From SIG459 sp045638085 (GTDB lineage Bacteria; Bacillota; Clostridia; Oscillospirales; Oscillospiraceae): DNA of 9,520 bases. Location of the stretch: contig JAZUAQ010000139.1 in assembly GCA_045638085.1 (NCBI GenBank), positions 1 through 9,520 on the forward strand, given 5' to 3'. The notes below the pieces were generated by a model that had not been told where the DNA came from, did no database searches, and worked only from the letters and a program-made list of their open reading frames with translations. Each line of letters starts with the position of its first letter. Position 1 is the stretch's first letter. The position numbers and the translations under genes were made by a program. Below are positions 1 to 6,284 of the stretch, in pieces.

Positions 1-65
1 GAATATTCAATAAGCCCTGCCGGAAGCTGAATATGCCTCCCCTGCCCACTAAAACTAAATAGGAA

Positions 66-104
66 AAAATCCTCTGACCTTTTCAGCGGTCAGAGGATTT
101 TCTT
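66..104 (+). terminator. Intrinsic terminator of an upstream unit
   Basis: Bases 66-79 pair perfectly with 88-101 (14 bp, GC-rich core CCTCTGACC), leaving an 8-base loop, and a T-rich run follows on the plus strand. An A-run precedes the stem, so it could also stop minus-strand transcripts. It separates whatever lies left of the window from the symporter promoter. Bases 1-62 contain short open stretches in several frames (one ends at the TAG at 60-62), but too little to assign a gene. Confidence 0.85.
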
Positions 105-124
105 CGTTAAATTATTGTTTTTCC

Positions 125-153
125 TTGATATAGTTCGTTGAAAGGTTTATAAT
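125..153 (+). promoter_or_regulatory. Sigma-A promoter of the NSS symporter gene
   Basis: TTGATA (125-130) and TATAAT (148-153) are separated by exactly 17 bases: five of six and six of six matches to the housekeeping consensus. Transcription should begin near 160, leaving a leader of about 25 bases that contains the ribosome binding site AGAGGAGA (173-180), six bases after its AGGAG core to the ATG at 186. There is no room for a riboswitch in this leader. Confidence 0.85.
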
Positions 154-185
154 TATTCAATACTTCAAAGAAAGAGGAGAATATT

Positions 186-1586
186 ATGGAAAATAAATCT
201 GCAAGAAGCAGATTCACCGGTTCTCTGGGATTCGTTCTTGCCGCAGCCGGCAGTGCAGTCGGTCTGGGTAACATATGGCGCTTCCCCTATCTCGCCGCAA
301 AGGACGGCGGCGGTGTATTTCTGCTTGTTTACCTTATTCTGGTTATCACATTCGGCTTTGCACTTCTCACAACCGAAATCGCAATCGGACGCAAAACCGG
401 CCAAAGCCCCCTCACCGCCTACGGTATGCTCAGTAAGAAGATGGGCTGGGTCGGCATTATCGCCTGCATAATACCCACCATGATCCTTCCCTACTACAGC
501 GCAATCGGCGGATGGGTTCTGAAGTATCTTGCAACTTACATCACCTTCTCCGGCAAGGACGCTGTTGCAGACGGTTTCTTCACCGGCTTCATCACCTCCA
601 CCTGGAGTCCCCTTATTTGGTTCACCATTTTCATTGCAGCCAATGTCTTCATTGTCTATAAGGGCGTTAACAGCGGCGTTGAGCGTCTTTCCAAGATACT
701 GATGCCCATACTTCTCGTCCTTATAATTGGTATTTCCGTCTTCTCCCTCACCCTGAAGCACACCGATGCCGAGGGTGTTACCCGCACCGGTCTGCAGGGA
801 TTTCTTATTTATGTTGTTCCCAATTTCGAGGGAATGACCTTCCAGAAATTCCTTGTTGTCCTCACCGACGCAATGGGTCAGCTTTTCTATTCCATCTCCG
901 TTGCAATGGGCATCATGATTACCTATGGTTCCTATGTCAAGAAGGACACCAACCTTGTTAAGAGCGTTAACCGCATTGAAATCTTCGATACTCTCGTTGC
1001 TTTCCTTGCAGGTCTCATGATCGTTCCCGCCGTGTTCACCTTTATGGGCACCGAAGGCATGACCGCAGGCCCCAGCCTTATGTTCGTCTCCCTCCCCAAG
1101 GTATTTGACGCAATGGGCGGTGCAGGCTCCGTTATCGGAATTATCTTCTTCATTACTGTTGCATTTGCCGCTCTCACCTCTTCTGTTTCCCTTCTGGAAG
1201 CCATTGTTTCCAGCTGCATGGATAAATTTGGCTGGAGCCGCAAAAAGGCAACTCTTGTTGCTTCCATCGTCACCTATGTTGTTGGCATAATCGTCTGCCT
1301 CGGCTACAATATCTTCTACTTCGAGATGACCCTTCCCAACGGTAGCGTTGCACAGATTCTCGACGTTCTCGACTATATCAGCAACTACATCTTTATGCCT
1401 GTTGTTGCAATCGCAAGCTGCATCCTTGTTGGCTGGATCATCAAGCCCAAGGCCATTGTTGACGAGATCACTCTCGGCGGTTTCAAGTTCGGCCGCAAGG
1501 GACTCTATTCCGTTATGGTCAAGGTTATTGCTCCCATCATGCTTCTCCTGCTCCTTCTGCAGGCACTGGGCATTCTTTCCTTCTGA
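186..1586 (+). CDS. Sodium-dependent amino-acid symporter, NSS (SLC6/LeuT) family
   Basis: A 466-residue inner-membrane protein that should import an amino acid together with Na+. The hallmark GNIWRFPY occupies residues 28-35, in the unwound part of TM1 of the LeuT fold. TM3 carries YYSAIGGW (103-110), with a Tyr equivalent to the substrate-gating Tyr of LeuT. The TM6 break is SVAMGIMITYGSY (238-250). TM8 has ALTSS (329-333), the serine/threonine pair that helps form the Na2 site. The length and about 11 predicted hydrophobic segments resemble short bacterial members such as MhsT rather than the 12-TM animal transporters. The substrate cannot be read from sequence; hydrophobic or aromatic amino acids are the usual bacterial cargo. 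It is monocistronic, with its own promoter and terminator. Codon use is strongly biased (few TTA, CTA or TCA codons), which suggests good expression. Confidence 0.95.
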   Translation: MENKSARSRFTGSLGFVLAAAGSAVGLGNIWRFPYLAAKDGGGVFLLVYLILVITFGFALLTTEIAIGRKTGQSPLTAYGMLSKKMGWVGIIACIIPTMILPYYSAIGGWVLKYLATYITFSGKDAVADGFFTGFITSTWSPLIWFTIFIAANVFIVYKGVNSGVERLSKILMPILLVLIIGISVFSLTLKHTDAEGVTRTGLQGFLIYVVPNFEGMTFQKFLVVLTDAMGQLFYSISVAMGIMITYGSYVKKDTNLVKSVNRIEIFDTLVAFLAGLMIVPAVFTFMGTEGMTAGPSLMFVSLPKVFDAMGGAGSVIGIIFFITVAFAALTSSVSLLEAIVSSCMDKFGWSRKKATLVASIVTYVVGIIVCLGYNIFYFEMTLPNGSVAQILDVLDYISNYIFMPVVAIASCILVGWIIKPKAIVDEITLGGFKFGRKGLYSVMVKVIAPIMLLLLLLQALGILSF

Positions 1587-1600
1587 TAATAAAATTACTA

Positions 1601-1632
1601 AAGCGTGCTGCAAAATGCAGCACGCTTTTTTT
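1601..1632 (+). terminator. Shared terminator between the symporter and the convergent EFR1-type gene
   Basis: Bases 1601-1612 pair perfectly with 1616-1627 (12 bp, three-A loop), followed on the plus strand by a run of Ts. It lies 15 bases after the symporter stop codon. On the minus strand the same hairpin starts just beyond the TAA (1631-1633) of the ferredoxin gene and is followed by a weaker U-rich stretch, so it probably ends both transcripts, better in the plus direction. Confidence 0.88.
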
Positions 1633-2389
1633 ATTGTTTTTCAAATTTTTCGCAGCGGTATCTTCTCTTGCCGATGCTTGTCTTTCCGTATTCTATAGCT
1701 TCGGTGGGGCAATAGCAGATGCAGGCCATGCAGTGAGTGCAGCTATTTCCCCATTTCACCTTTCCCTCCTCCATAGATATGTTGTTAAGGGGGCAAAGCT
1801 CGGTGCATTTTCCGCAGGAGATGCATTTATTGCTTGTGTAAAACTTTTTTGCGCTTACAAAGCCTTTATAGAAGCCCGTATTGACGGCACCTGAGAGAAA
1901 TTTATCCATAACTCCCTTTTTGCCCTCTTCAAAGGGTTTCTGTTCTGAAATTTTTGCAGCGTATTTTTCAATGCTCTTACCGGCTGTTTCAATCATCTTT
2001 GCGCACTTTTCCTCGTCGGGAACGGAGAACATTGCAACATAATTTTCTGGCATCACGACGGGAAGCGTTCCCTTGTAATTAAAGCCTTTCTCCTTGCAGA
2101 GCTTTTCCATATACATGCCAGCCGCGGCTATTGAACCGCCGCAGGTAATGAGAAAATAGGCATCTCGACTACCTTCAAAGTTTCCATTGCGGATAAATTC
2201 CTCAAAAACATGAGCCATCTGCCATGCGTAGACAGGGCCTACAAAAACCCAGGGCTTTGCACTTATAAGCTCAGCGGCAATGCCGTTTTTCATAAATACT
2301 CTAGAATCAATAACCTCATCTTCAAGATAATGAGCGAGAGCCTCGGCACAGTAGCGACTGTTGCCCGTACCGGTGAAATATACTATCAT
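1631..2389 (-). CDS. Flavodoxin plus 2x[4Fe-4S] ferredoxin protein (EFR1 family)
   Basis: A cytoplasmic electron-transfer protein of 252 residues. The N-terminus is a flavodoxin-like domain with the FMN phosphate loop FTGTGNS (5-11) and a second conserved stretch FVGPVYAW (49-56). The C-terminus has two classical cluster-binding motifs, Cys189/192/195/199-Pro and Cys217/220/223/227-Pro, each expected to hold one [4Fe-4S] cluster. An additional Cys225 lies inside the second motif. Proteins of this EFR1 type are common in anaerobic Clostridia; their partners and physiological role are mostly unknown. The start is secure: GAGGAGG ends 7 bases before the ATG (cat at 2387-2389). The TGA of the upstream deformylase-like gene lies 12 bases ahead and next to that ribosome binding site, so the two are almost certainly cotranscribed and probably translationally coupled. 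Confidence 0.9.
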   Translation of the reverse strand: MIVYFTGTGNSRYCAEALAHYLEDEVIDSRVFMKNGIAAELISAKPWVFVGPVYAWQMAHVFEEFIRNGNFEGSRDAYFLITCGGSIAAAGMYMEKLCKEKGFNYKGTLPVVMPENYVAMFSVPDEEKCAKMIETAGKSIEKYAAKISEQKPFEEGKKGVMDKFLSGAVNTGFYKGFVSAKKFYTSNKCISCGKCTELCPLNNISMEEGKVKWGNSCTHCMACICYCPTEAIEYGKTSIGKRRYRCEKFEKQ

Positions 2390-2401
2390 TTCTTTTCCTC
2401 C

Positions 2402-2812
2402 TCATATCAGAATGCCGTTGCAGTGGTCAATTTCATGCTGGATTATCTGCGCGGTGTAATCGGTGAAGGTTTTGATTCTTTTCTCAAAATTTACAGTTTC
2501 ATATTGGACTTTTATGATTTTATAGCGCCTTGTGGGGCGGACTCCACTGAGGGAAAGACAACCTTCCTCCGTTTCGTAGGGTCCCGAAAATTTCAATATT
2601 ACGGGGTTGAGCATAAGAAGATAGTTCCCCTCGTCATTGACGGCAATTATTCTTTTGCTGACGCCTATCATGTTGGCAGCCATTCCAACGCAACCTTCGC
2701 TGTGGGCAATCAAAGTTTCAAGCAAATCTCTTGCAACACCCACATCCTCCTTAGTTGCGGGAAGAGATTTTCTTCCAAGAAAAATGGGGTCTTTCATAAT
2801 ATTACGAACCAT
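2402..2812 (-). CDS. def: Short peptide-deformylase-like protein
   Basis: A 136-residue member of the peptide deformylase family, which removes the formyl group from the N-terminal methionine of new proteins. All three family motifs are visible. Motif I is GCVGMAAN (40-47), motif II is EGCLS (83-87) with metal ligand Cys85, and motif III is HEIDH (126-130) with ligands His126 and His130 and catalytic Glu127. Motif I ends in Asn47, where classical enzymes have a catalytic Gln. As I recall, this Asn-type 136-residue form is a recurrent second deformylase in Bacillota, so it is a variant rather than a broken gene. The frame stays open to a GTG at 2827, but that GTG overlaps the GGAGG; the ATG at 2812, eight bases after GGAGG, is the better start. 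It is first in an operon with the flavodoxin/ferredoxin gene. Whether it deformylates nascent peptides or another substrate is not known from sequence. Confidence 0.85.
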   Translation of the reverse strand: MVRNIMKDPIFLGRKSLPATKEDVGVARDLLETLIAHSEGCVGMAANMIGVSKRIIAVNDEGNYLLMLNPVILKFSGPYETEEGCLSLSGVRPTRRYKIIKVQYETVNFEKRIKTFTDYTAQIIQHEIDHCNGILI

Positions 2813-2838
2813 AGAATTTTCCTCCACAGTTTTTCTTC

Positions 2839-2868
2839 ATTATACTACATCCCTGACGCCGCGGTAAA
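2839..2868 (-). promoter_or_regulatory. Sigma-A promoter of the def-like / EFR1 operon
   Basis: Read on the minus strand, TTTACC (2863-2868) lies 18 bases upstream of a perfect TATAAT (2839-2844). Transcription would start near 2832, giving a leader of about 20 bases with the GGAGG ribosome binding site. The promoter lies in the 108-base divergent gap shared with spoVAD. I found no convincing sigma-G promoter for spoVAD in the same gap; a TATCCTA at 2897-2903 resembles a sigma-G -10 box but sits too close to the ribosome binding site and has no matching -35. Confidence 0.7.
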
Positions 2869-2920
2869 TGTATTATTTTTATTTCCGGAGAAAAACTATC
2901 CTAAAAAAGGGGGAAAACTT

Positions 2921-3940
2921 ATGGCTAAACATATAGGCAGACAGAGCATACGCTTTGAAAAACCACCCTATTTCTCTGCTGAGGCTGCAGTTGTTGGCAA
3001 GAAGGAAGGCGAAGGCCCTCTCCGTGAGCGCTTTGACTATATAAGCACCGACTCTTATTTCGGAGAGAAAAGTTGGGAAAAAGCAGAAAGTACTATGCTT
3101 CGCCAATGCTATGATACGGTTTTGAGAAAGGCGGGATTAAAGGAAGCGGACATTCAGTTTCTTCTTGCAGGAGATCTTCTCAATCAATGCACCGGCTCCT
3201 CCTTTGCCGCAAAGAACAGCACTATTCCCTTTCTCGGGCTTTACGGCGCCTGCTCAACAATGGGCGAAAGCCTAAGCATAGGTGCAATGCTCATAGACGG
3301 TGGCTTTGCAGAAAATATCTGTGCCATGACCAGCTCACATTTCTGCTCCGCTGAGCGCCAGTTTCGCCTTCCCCTTGAATACGGAGGACAGCGCAGTCCT
3401 ACTGCGCAATGGACGGCAACAGCCTCAGGCGCAGCTATCCTCTCACGTAAGGGTGTTGGCCCTCGCATCACGCATATCACTACGGGTAAAATTATTGACG
3501 CAGGAGTTACCGACAGCGCAAATATGGGCGCGGCTATGGCTCCCGCAGCCTATGACAGCCTGATAGCGCATTTTAAGGATACGGGCAGAGATCCCCGATA
3601 TTATGACGCGGTCATAACCGGGGATTTGGGAAAATTCGGTCATGAAATTCTTGCTGACTTCTTCGAACAGGATAAACTTAAAATGCCCGAAGTATTCACC
3701 GACTGCGGTATGCTTTTATTTAATATCCGCCATCAGGACACCCATTGCGGAGGCTCTGGCTGCGGCTGCGCGGCAAGTGTTCTCTGCGGTCATATTGTCA
3801 AATGCATCCGTGAGGGAATTTGGAAAAAAGTTCTTTTCGCCCCCACCGGGGCTCTTATGAGTCCCGTAAGCTCAATGCAGGGTGAGAGCATACCAGGCAT
3901 ATGCCACGCCCTTGCAATAGAAATATCCGAGGAAAACTGA
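2921..3940 (+). CDS. spoVAD: Stage V sporulation protein AD (dipicolinic-acid binding)
   Basis: A 339-residue protein, the same length as SpoVAD of Bacillus (338). It is part of the SpoVA machinery in the inner spore membrane that moves Ca-dipicolinic acid into the forming spore and releases it in germination; in Bacillus SpoVAD is the soluble DPA-binding component facing outside the core. The fold is thiolase/KAS-like. Visible landmarks are the start MAKHIGRQSIRF, AGDLLNQC (83-90), GLYGACSTMGES (106-117) with the conserved Cys111 at the KAS nucleophile position, and the Cys/Gly-rich C-terminal segment THCGGSGCGCAAS. The frame is open upstream to 2210, but that is antisense to def and the EFR1 gene; the ATG at 2921, preceded at 7 bases by AAGGGGG, fits the family start exactly. 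It is coupled directly to spoVAE. The usual upstream partner spoVAC is absent here. Forespore (sigma-G) expression is expected by analogy, but no such promoter is evident. Confidence 0.95.
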   Translation: MAKHIGRQSIRFEKPPYFSAEAAVVGKKEGEGPLRERFDYISTDSYFGEKSWEKAESTMLRQCYDTVLRKAGLKEADIQFLLAGDLLNQCTGSSFAAKNSTIPFLGLYGACSTMGESLSIGAMLIDGGFAENICAMTSSHFCSAERQFRLPLEYGGQRSPTAQWTATASGAAILSRKGVGPRITHITTGKIIDAGVTDSANMGAAMAPAAYDSLIAHFKDTGRDPRYYDAVITGDLGKFGHEILADFFEQDKLKMPEVFTDCGMLLFNIRHQDTHCGGSGCGCAASVLCGHIVKCIREGIWKKVLFAPTGALMSPVSSMQGESIPGICHALAIEISEEN

Positions 3941-4309
3941 ATGGAAACTGTATTAACTTATCTTAAAGCTTTTGCCGTGGGCGGAGCACTTTGCGTTATA
4001 GCCCAGATTCTTATAGACAAAACCCGCCTTACACCCGCAAGGATTCTAACAGTATATGTTGTGGCTGGAGTAATCCTCGGTGGGCTTGGAGTATATGAGC
4101 CTCTTGCCAATTGGGCAGGCGCGGGAGCTACTATTCCCCTTACCGGCTTCGGAAATGTGCTGGCAAAGGGTGTGCGAAAGGCAATTGATTCAAAAGGACT
4201 CCTTGGAGTTTTCACCGGAGGCTTGACTGCATCCGCCGCAGGGATTTGCTCAGGCCTGCTCTTCGGTCTGCTCTTCTCCCTGATTTTCAAGGCGAAAGAG
4301 AAAAAGTAA
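3941..4309 (+). CDS. spoVAE: Stage V sporulation protein AE (SpoVAEb type)
   Basis: A 122-residue integral membrane protein of the SpoVAC/SpoVAE family, thought to help form the DPA channel in the spore inner membrane. Hydrophobic segments lie at about residues 8-25, 33-53 and 87-116, and the tail is lysine-rich (FKAKEKK), typical of a cytoplasmic C-terminus. The conserved middle part includes GAGATIPLTGFGNVLAKG. Its ATG follows the spoVAD stop codon with no intervening base, and the ribosome binding site GAGG lies inside the end of spoVAD, so translation is coupled and the two products are made together. Only this pair is present; the homologous spoVAC must be elsewhere in the genome if the channel is to be complete. 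The unit ends at the hairpin at 4331-4365. Confidence 0.9.
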   Translation: METVLTYLKAFAVGGALCVIAQILIDKTRLTPARILTVYVVAGVILGGLGVYEPLANWAGAGATIPLTGFGNVLAKGVRKAIDSKGLLGVFTGGLTASAAGICSGLLFGLLFSLIFKAKEKK

Positions 4310-4330
4310 ACTGTCAGTGCAGAAAATTTC

Positions 4331-4365
4331 AAAGGCGGTACTCATTAGGGTGCCGCCTTTTTGCT
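4331..4365 (+). terminator. Terminator after spoVAE, overlapping the small minus-strand gene
   Basis: Bases 4331-4343 pair with 4348-4360 (13 pairs including G-T wobbles, four-base loop ATTA), followed by TT and a T-rich run on the plus strand. The loop contains the complement of the TAA stop codon (4345-4347) of the convergent 45-codon gene, so one arm of this terminator is coding sequence on the other strand. Termination in the minus direction would be weaker because the following run is mixed. Confidence 0.85.
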
Positions 4366-4482
4366 TTGCTCTTCGCTCCTATTCTTCTTCATTTTTCGGG
4401 TATCTCTCACGTACCAAACAGCAAGAACGGATATTCCCACAAGCATAATGATGCAGTAGCCCAAAATTTTCATAGGCGTCAT
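4345..4482 (-). CDS. Small single-pass membrane protein, unknown function
   Basis: A 45-residue ORF. The protein begins MTPMKILGYC, has one strongly hydrophobic segment (about residues 5-25, ending in Trp-Tyr), then a very basic and polar tail (RDTRKMKKNRSEEQSKK), giving a clear N-out or anchor-like topology with a cytoplasmic charged tail. AAAGGGG (4487-4493) precedes the ATG by four bases; an alternative ATG is codon 4, with a 13-base spacing. The amphipathic charge pattern, ribosome binding site and placement in an otherwise empty 304-base gap between convergent terminator and divergent gene support a real gene, but I recognise no family and see no strong promoter. A chance ORF of this length is possible. 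Confidence 0.5.
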   Translation of the reverse strand: MTPMKILGYCIIMLVGISVLAVWYVRDTRKMKKNRSEEQSKKAAP

Positions 4483-4613
4483 TTATCCCCTTTCATCGGC
4501 TATGCTCTTCCACATAAGAGGCAATTTTAAACTGCGGCTTTTTACCACATCATATGTTGCATTGGCAATAACTGTGTGTTAGTATGTAGCAAAGTCTTTT
4601 GAGGTGATGCACT

Positions 4614-4844
4614 ATGGAAAACAACAATAAAAACAAGCAGTCGGGCAATATACAGTATATGCCCATCGGCATGTGCATAGGCATAGGCGTTGGTATGGCA
4701 ATCGGCGCAGCTATGGACAGCATCTCAACAGGTATGTGCATAGGTTTATGCATAGGAATGGGTATCGGCGCTGTTATTGATACCAAAAACAGAAAAGCGA
4801 AGGCCGAGGAATCTCAATCTGACGATAACAATAAGAAAGAATAA
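4614..4844 (+). CDS. Glycine-rich, internally duplicated small membrane protein
   Basis: A 76-residue protein of unknown function. A polar Asn/Lys-rich N-terminus is followed by two similar hydrophobic glycine-zipper units, GMCIGIGVGMAIGAAMD (19-35) and GMCIGLCIGMGIGAVID (40-56), then a highly charged tail rich in Lys, Glu and Asp. The repeated G-x-x-x-G spacing suggests two tightly packed transmembrane helices or a self-associating hairpin. At DNA level TGTGCATAGG recurs in both units, indicating tandem duplication. The ribosome binding site GAGGTGA (4601-4607), six bases before the ATG, matches the 16S tail well. Upstream, TTGGCA at about 4564 could be a -35 box but no good -10 follows at the right distance. 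The gene stands alone between two transcription units and ends at the hairpin at 4856-4890. Confidence 0.75.
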   Translation: MENNNKNKQSGNIQYMPIGMCIGIGVGMAIGAAMDSISTGMCIGLCIGMGIGAVIDTKNRKAKAEESQSDDNNKKE

Positions 4845-4855
4845 TTTGAAATATA

Positions 4856-4890
4856 AAAAGAGACCCGTGAATCAATCACGGGTCTTTTTT
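4856..4890. terminator. Bidirectional terminator between the glycine-zipper gene and pdp
   Basis: Bases 4861-4870 (AGACCCGTGA) pair perfectly with 4876-4885, extended by A-T pairs to 4856-4890, around a five-base loop. It is flanked by A-rich sequence on the left and T-rich sequence on the right, so both the plus-strand small gene (stop at 4844) and the minus-strand phosphorylase gene (stop at 4912) can terminate here. Confidence 0.9.
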
Positions 4891-4911
4891 ATATCACATA
4901 GGTTTACATAA

Positions 4912-6216
4912 TTATCTGACTATGCCCTTTATAAAGGGGCTGTCCTCGCCTTTTTCGCTGCTGAACTCATAGCAGCCACGGAGCATTTCCGCTGCTGCAA
5001 GCGCTTTTTCCATGCTTGATGCATGAATGGTTGCCAGACTCTCGCCCTCGGAGACATAGTCACCGGTTTTCTTGTGGAGAACAAGTCCAACACCAAGGTC
5101 GATGGTACTCTCCTTTGTGACTCTGCCACCGCCAAGCTGGAGGCTTACAAGGCCTATTCCGTCGGCCTGCATACTCTTCACATAGCCGCTGCAGGAGCTG
5201 ATGGCTTCATATTTTATAGGTGCTTCGGGAAGCAGGCTTGTGTCATACACTGCAGCGCTGTCACCACCCTGAGCCTCCACAAATTCTGCCAATTTTTTGA
5301 GGGCTCTTCCGTCATCTATGGAAGCCTGAAGCATCTCACGTGCCTGCTCCTCGCTTTCGGCGATGCCGCCTTCAAGGAGTATATTTGCACCTATGGTGAG
5401 GCAAAGCTCAACAAGGTCGCCCTTTGTTTCTCCCTTGAGGGCGGAGATTGCCTCTTTCACCTCAAGAGCATTACCCACGCAGGAACCAAGGGGAGAATCC
5501 ATATCGGTCATAACCGCAACAGTTTTCCTGCCTGCTGCCTTGCCCACCTCAACCATTTCGCTTGCCAGCAGTCGGGCATCCTCAACGGTCTTCATAAAGC
5601 CGCCGCTTCCAACCTTAACATCAAGGATGATGATATCCGCACCTGCAGCCAGCTTTTTGGACATAATGGAGCTGACAATAAGTCCCCGGACAGCAACTGT
5701 ACTCGTTACATCGCGGAGAGCATAAAGCTTTTTATCGGCGGGGACAACATCCGCAGTTTGGGCTGCAATGGCGAAGCCCACATTGTTGACATTATCAAAA
5801 AACTTTTCTGAGCTCAGGTCGCAGCTGAATCCAGGGAAAGATTCAAGCTTATCGATTGTTCCACCCGTATGGCCCAGACCGCGTCCGCTCATCTTTGCCA
5901 TCTTAACACCCTGAGCGGCAACCATAGGGCAAAGAACAAGACTTGTCTTGTCTCCCACGCCGCCGGTGGAATGTTTATCGGCTTTAACACCGGAAATAGC
6001 GGAAAGATCTATGGTATCTCCGGAGTGCATCATTGCCATAGTGAGATTCACGGTCTCTTCCTTGTCGAGACCGCGGAAATACATGGCCATCAGCATTGCA
6101 GACATCTGATAGTCGGGAATGTCTCCACGGGTATAACCCGCTATCATGAAATCTATCTCTTCCTTATTAAGCACACCGCCGTCACGCTTTTTGGTGATAA
6201 GCTCGGTCATCAGCAT
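4912..6216 (-). CDS. pdp: Pyrimidine-nucleoside phosphorylase
   Basis: A 434-residue cytoplasmic enzyme that splits uridine, deoxyuridine or thymidine with phosphate into free base and (deoxy)ribose 1-phosphate, for pyrimidine salvage and use of the sugar. The phosphate-binding loop KHSTGGVGDK is at 81-90 and the family signature SGRGLGHTGGTIDKLE at 110-125. Base-binding residues equivalent to Arg, Ser and Lys of the known enzymes are at 168, 183 and 187. Lys108 precedes the signature; as I recall, Lys here marks the broad-specificity PyNP of Gram-positives while thymidine phosphorylase of E. coli has Met, so I prefer pdp over deoA. The length is that of Geobacillus PyNP (433), with a complete C-terminal domain. 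The start MLMTEL follows only a weak GGCGGG-type ribosome binding site; the ATG at 6210 is an alternative. No deoxyribose-operon partners are adjacent. Confidence 0.95.
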   Translation of the reverse strand: MLMTELITKKRDGGVLNKEEIDFMIAGYTRGDIPDYQMSAMLMAMYFRGLDKEETVNLTMAMMHSGDTIDLSAISGVKADKHSTGGVGDKTSLVLCPMVAAQGVKMAKMSGRGLGHTGGTIDKLESFPGFSCDLSSEKFFDNVNNVGFAIAAQTADVVPADKKLYALRDVTSTVAVRGLIVSSIMSKKLAAGADIIILDVKVGSGGFMKTVEDARLLASEMVEVGKAAGRKTVAVMTDMDSPLGSCVGNALEVKEAISALKGETKGDLVELCLTIGANILLEGGIAESEEQAREMLQASIDDGRALKKLAEFVEAQGGDSAAVYDTSLLPEAPIKYEAISSCSGYVKSMQADGIGLVSLQLGGGRVTKESTIDLGVGLVLHKKTGDYVSEGESLATIHASSMEKALAAAEMLRGCYEFSSEKGEDSPFIKGIVR

Positions 6217-6255
6217 TCTGCTCGCCCGCCTTTTTCGTTAGTTTTATTACTTCTA

Positions 6256-6284
6256 ATTATATTATGCGCTATTCCCCTTGTCAA
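6256..6284 (-). promoter_or_regulatory. Perfect-consensus sigma-A promoter of pdp
   Basis: On the minus strand TTGACA (6279-6284) and TATAAT (6256-6261) are separated by 17 bases, a full match to the consensus in both boxes and spacing. The TGA stop codon of the upstream gene lies within the -35 hexamer. The start of transcription near 6249 leaves a leader of about 30 bases. Such a strong core promoter normally needs a repressor or mRNA-level limit, but I see no operator-like repeat beside it. Confidence 0.9.

Noticed and set aside
1..62. Possible C-terminal tail of an upstream gene and a weak inverted repeat (ATATTCA / TGAATAT)
   Set aside because: Two plus-strand frames end in stops (28-30 and 60-62) and one minus-strand frame is open, but there is too little sequence to choose; the repeat arms are only seven bases long with an 18-base loop.
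165..1613. 482-codon open frame on the minus strand across the symporter gene
   Set aside because: The plus-strand gene is unmistakable. Its codon bias against TTA, CTA and TCA removes stops from the antisense frame. The antisense translation is low-complexity, rich in Gly, Asn, Asp and His, with no ribosome binding site or family resemblance.
2869..2903. Candidate sigma-G promoter for spoVAD (TATCCTA with TGTATT upstream)
   Set aside because: The spacing is about 22 bases rather than 17-18, and the predicted start would fall on the ribosome binding site.
2210..2920. 711-base N-terminal extension of the spoVAD frame
   Set aside because: It is antisense to the def-like and EFR1 genes. SpoVAD proteins start with MAKHxGxQ-like sequence, and the ATG at 2921 has a strong ribosome binding site.
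4550..4600. Candidate promoters for the glycine-zipper gene (TTGGCA; CATATGTT resembling a sigma-E/K -10)
   Set aside because: Each has only one acceptable element, with the partner missing at the correct distance.
5023..5811. 262-codon plus-strand frame inside pdp
   Set aside because: Shadow frame of a well-conserved phosphorylase; no recognisable domain and no separate initiation signals.
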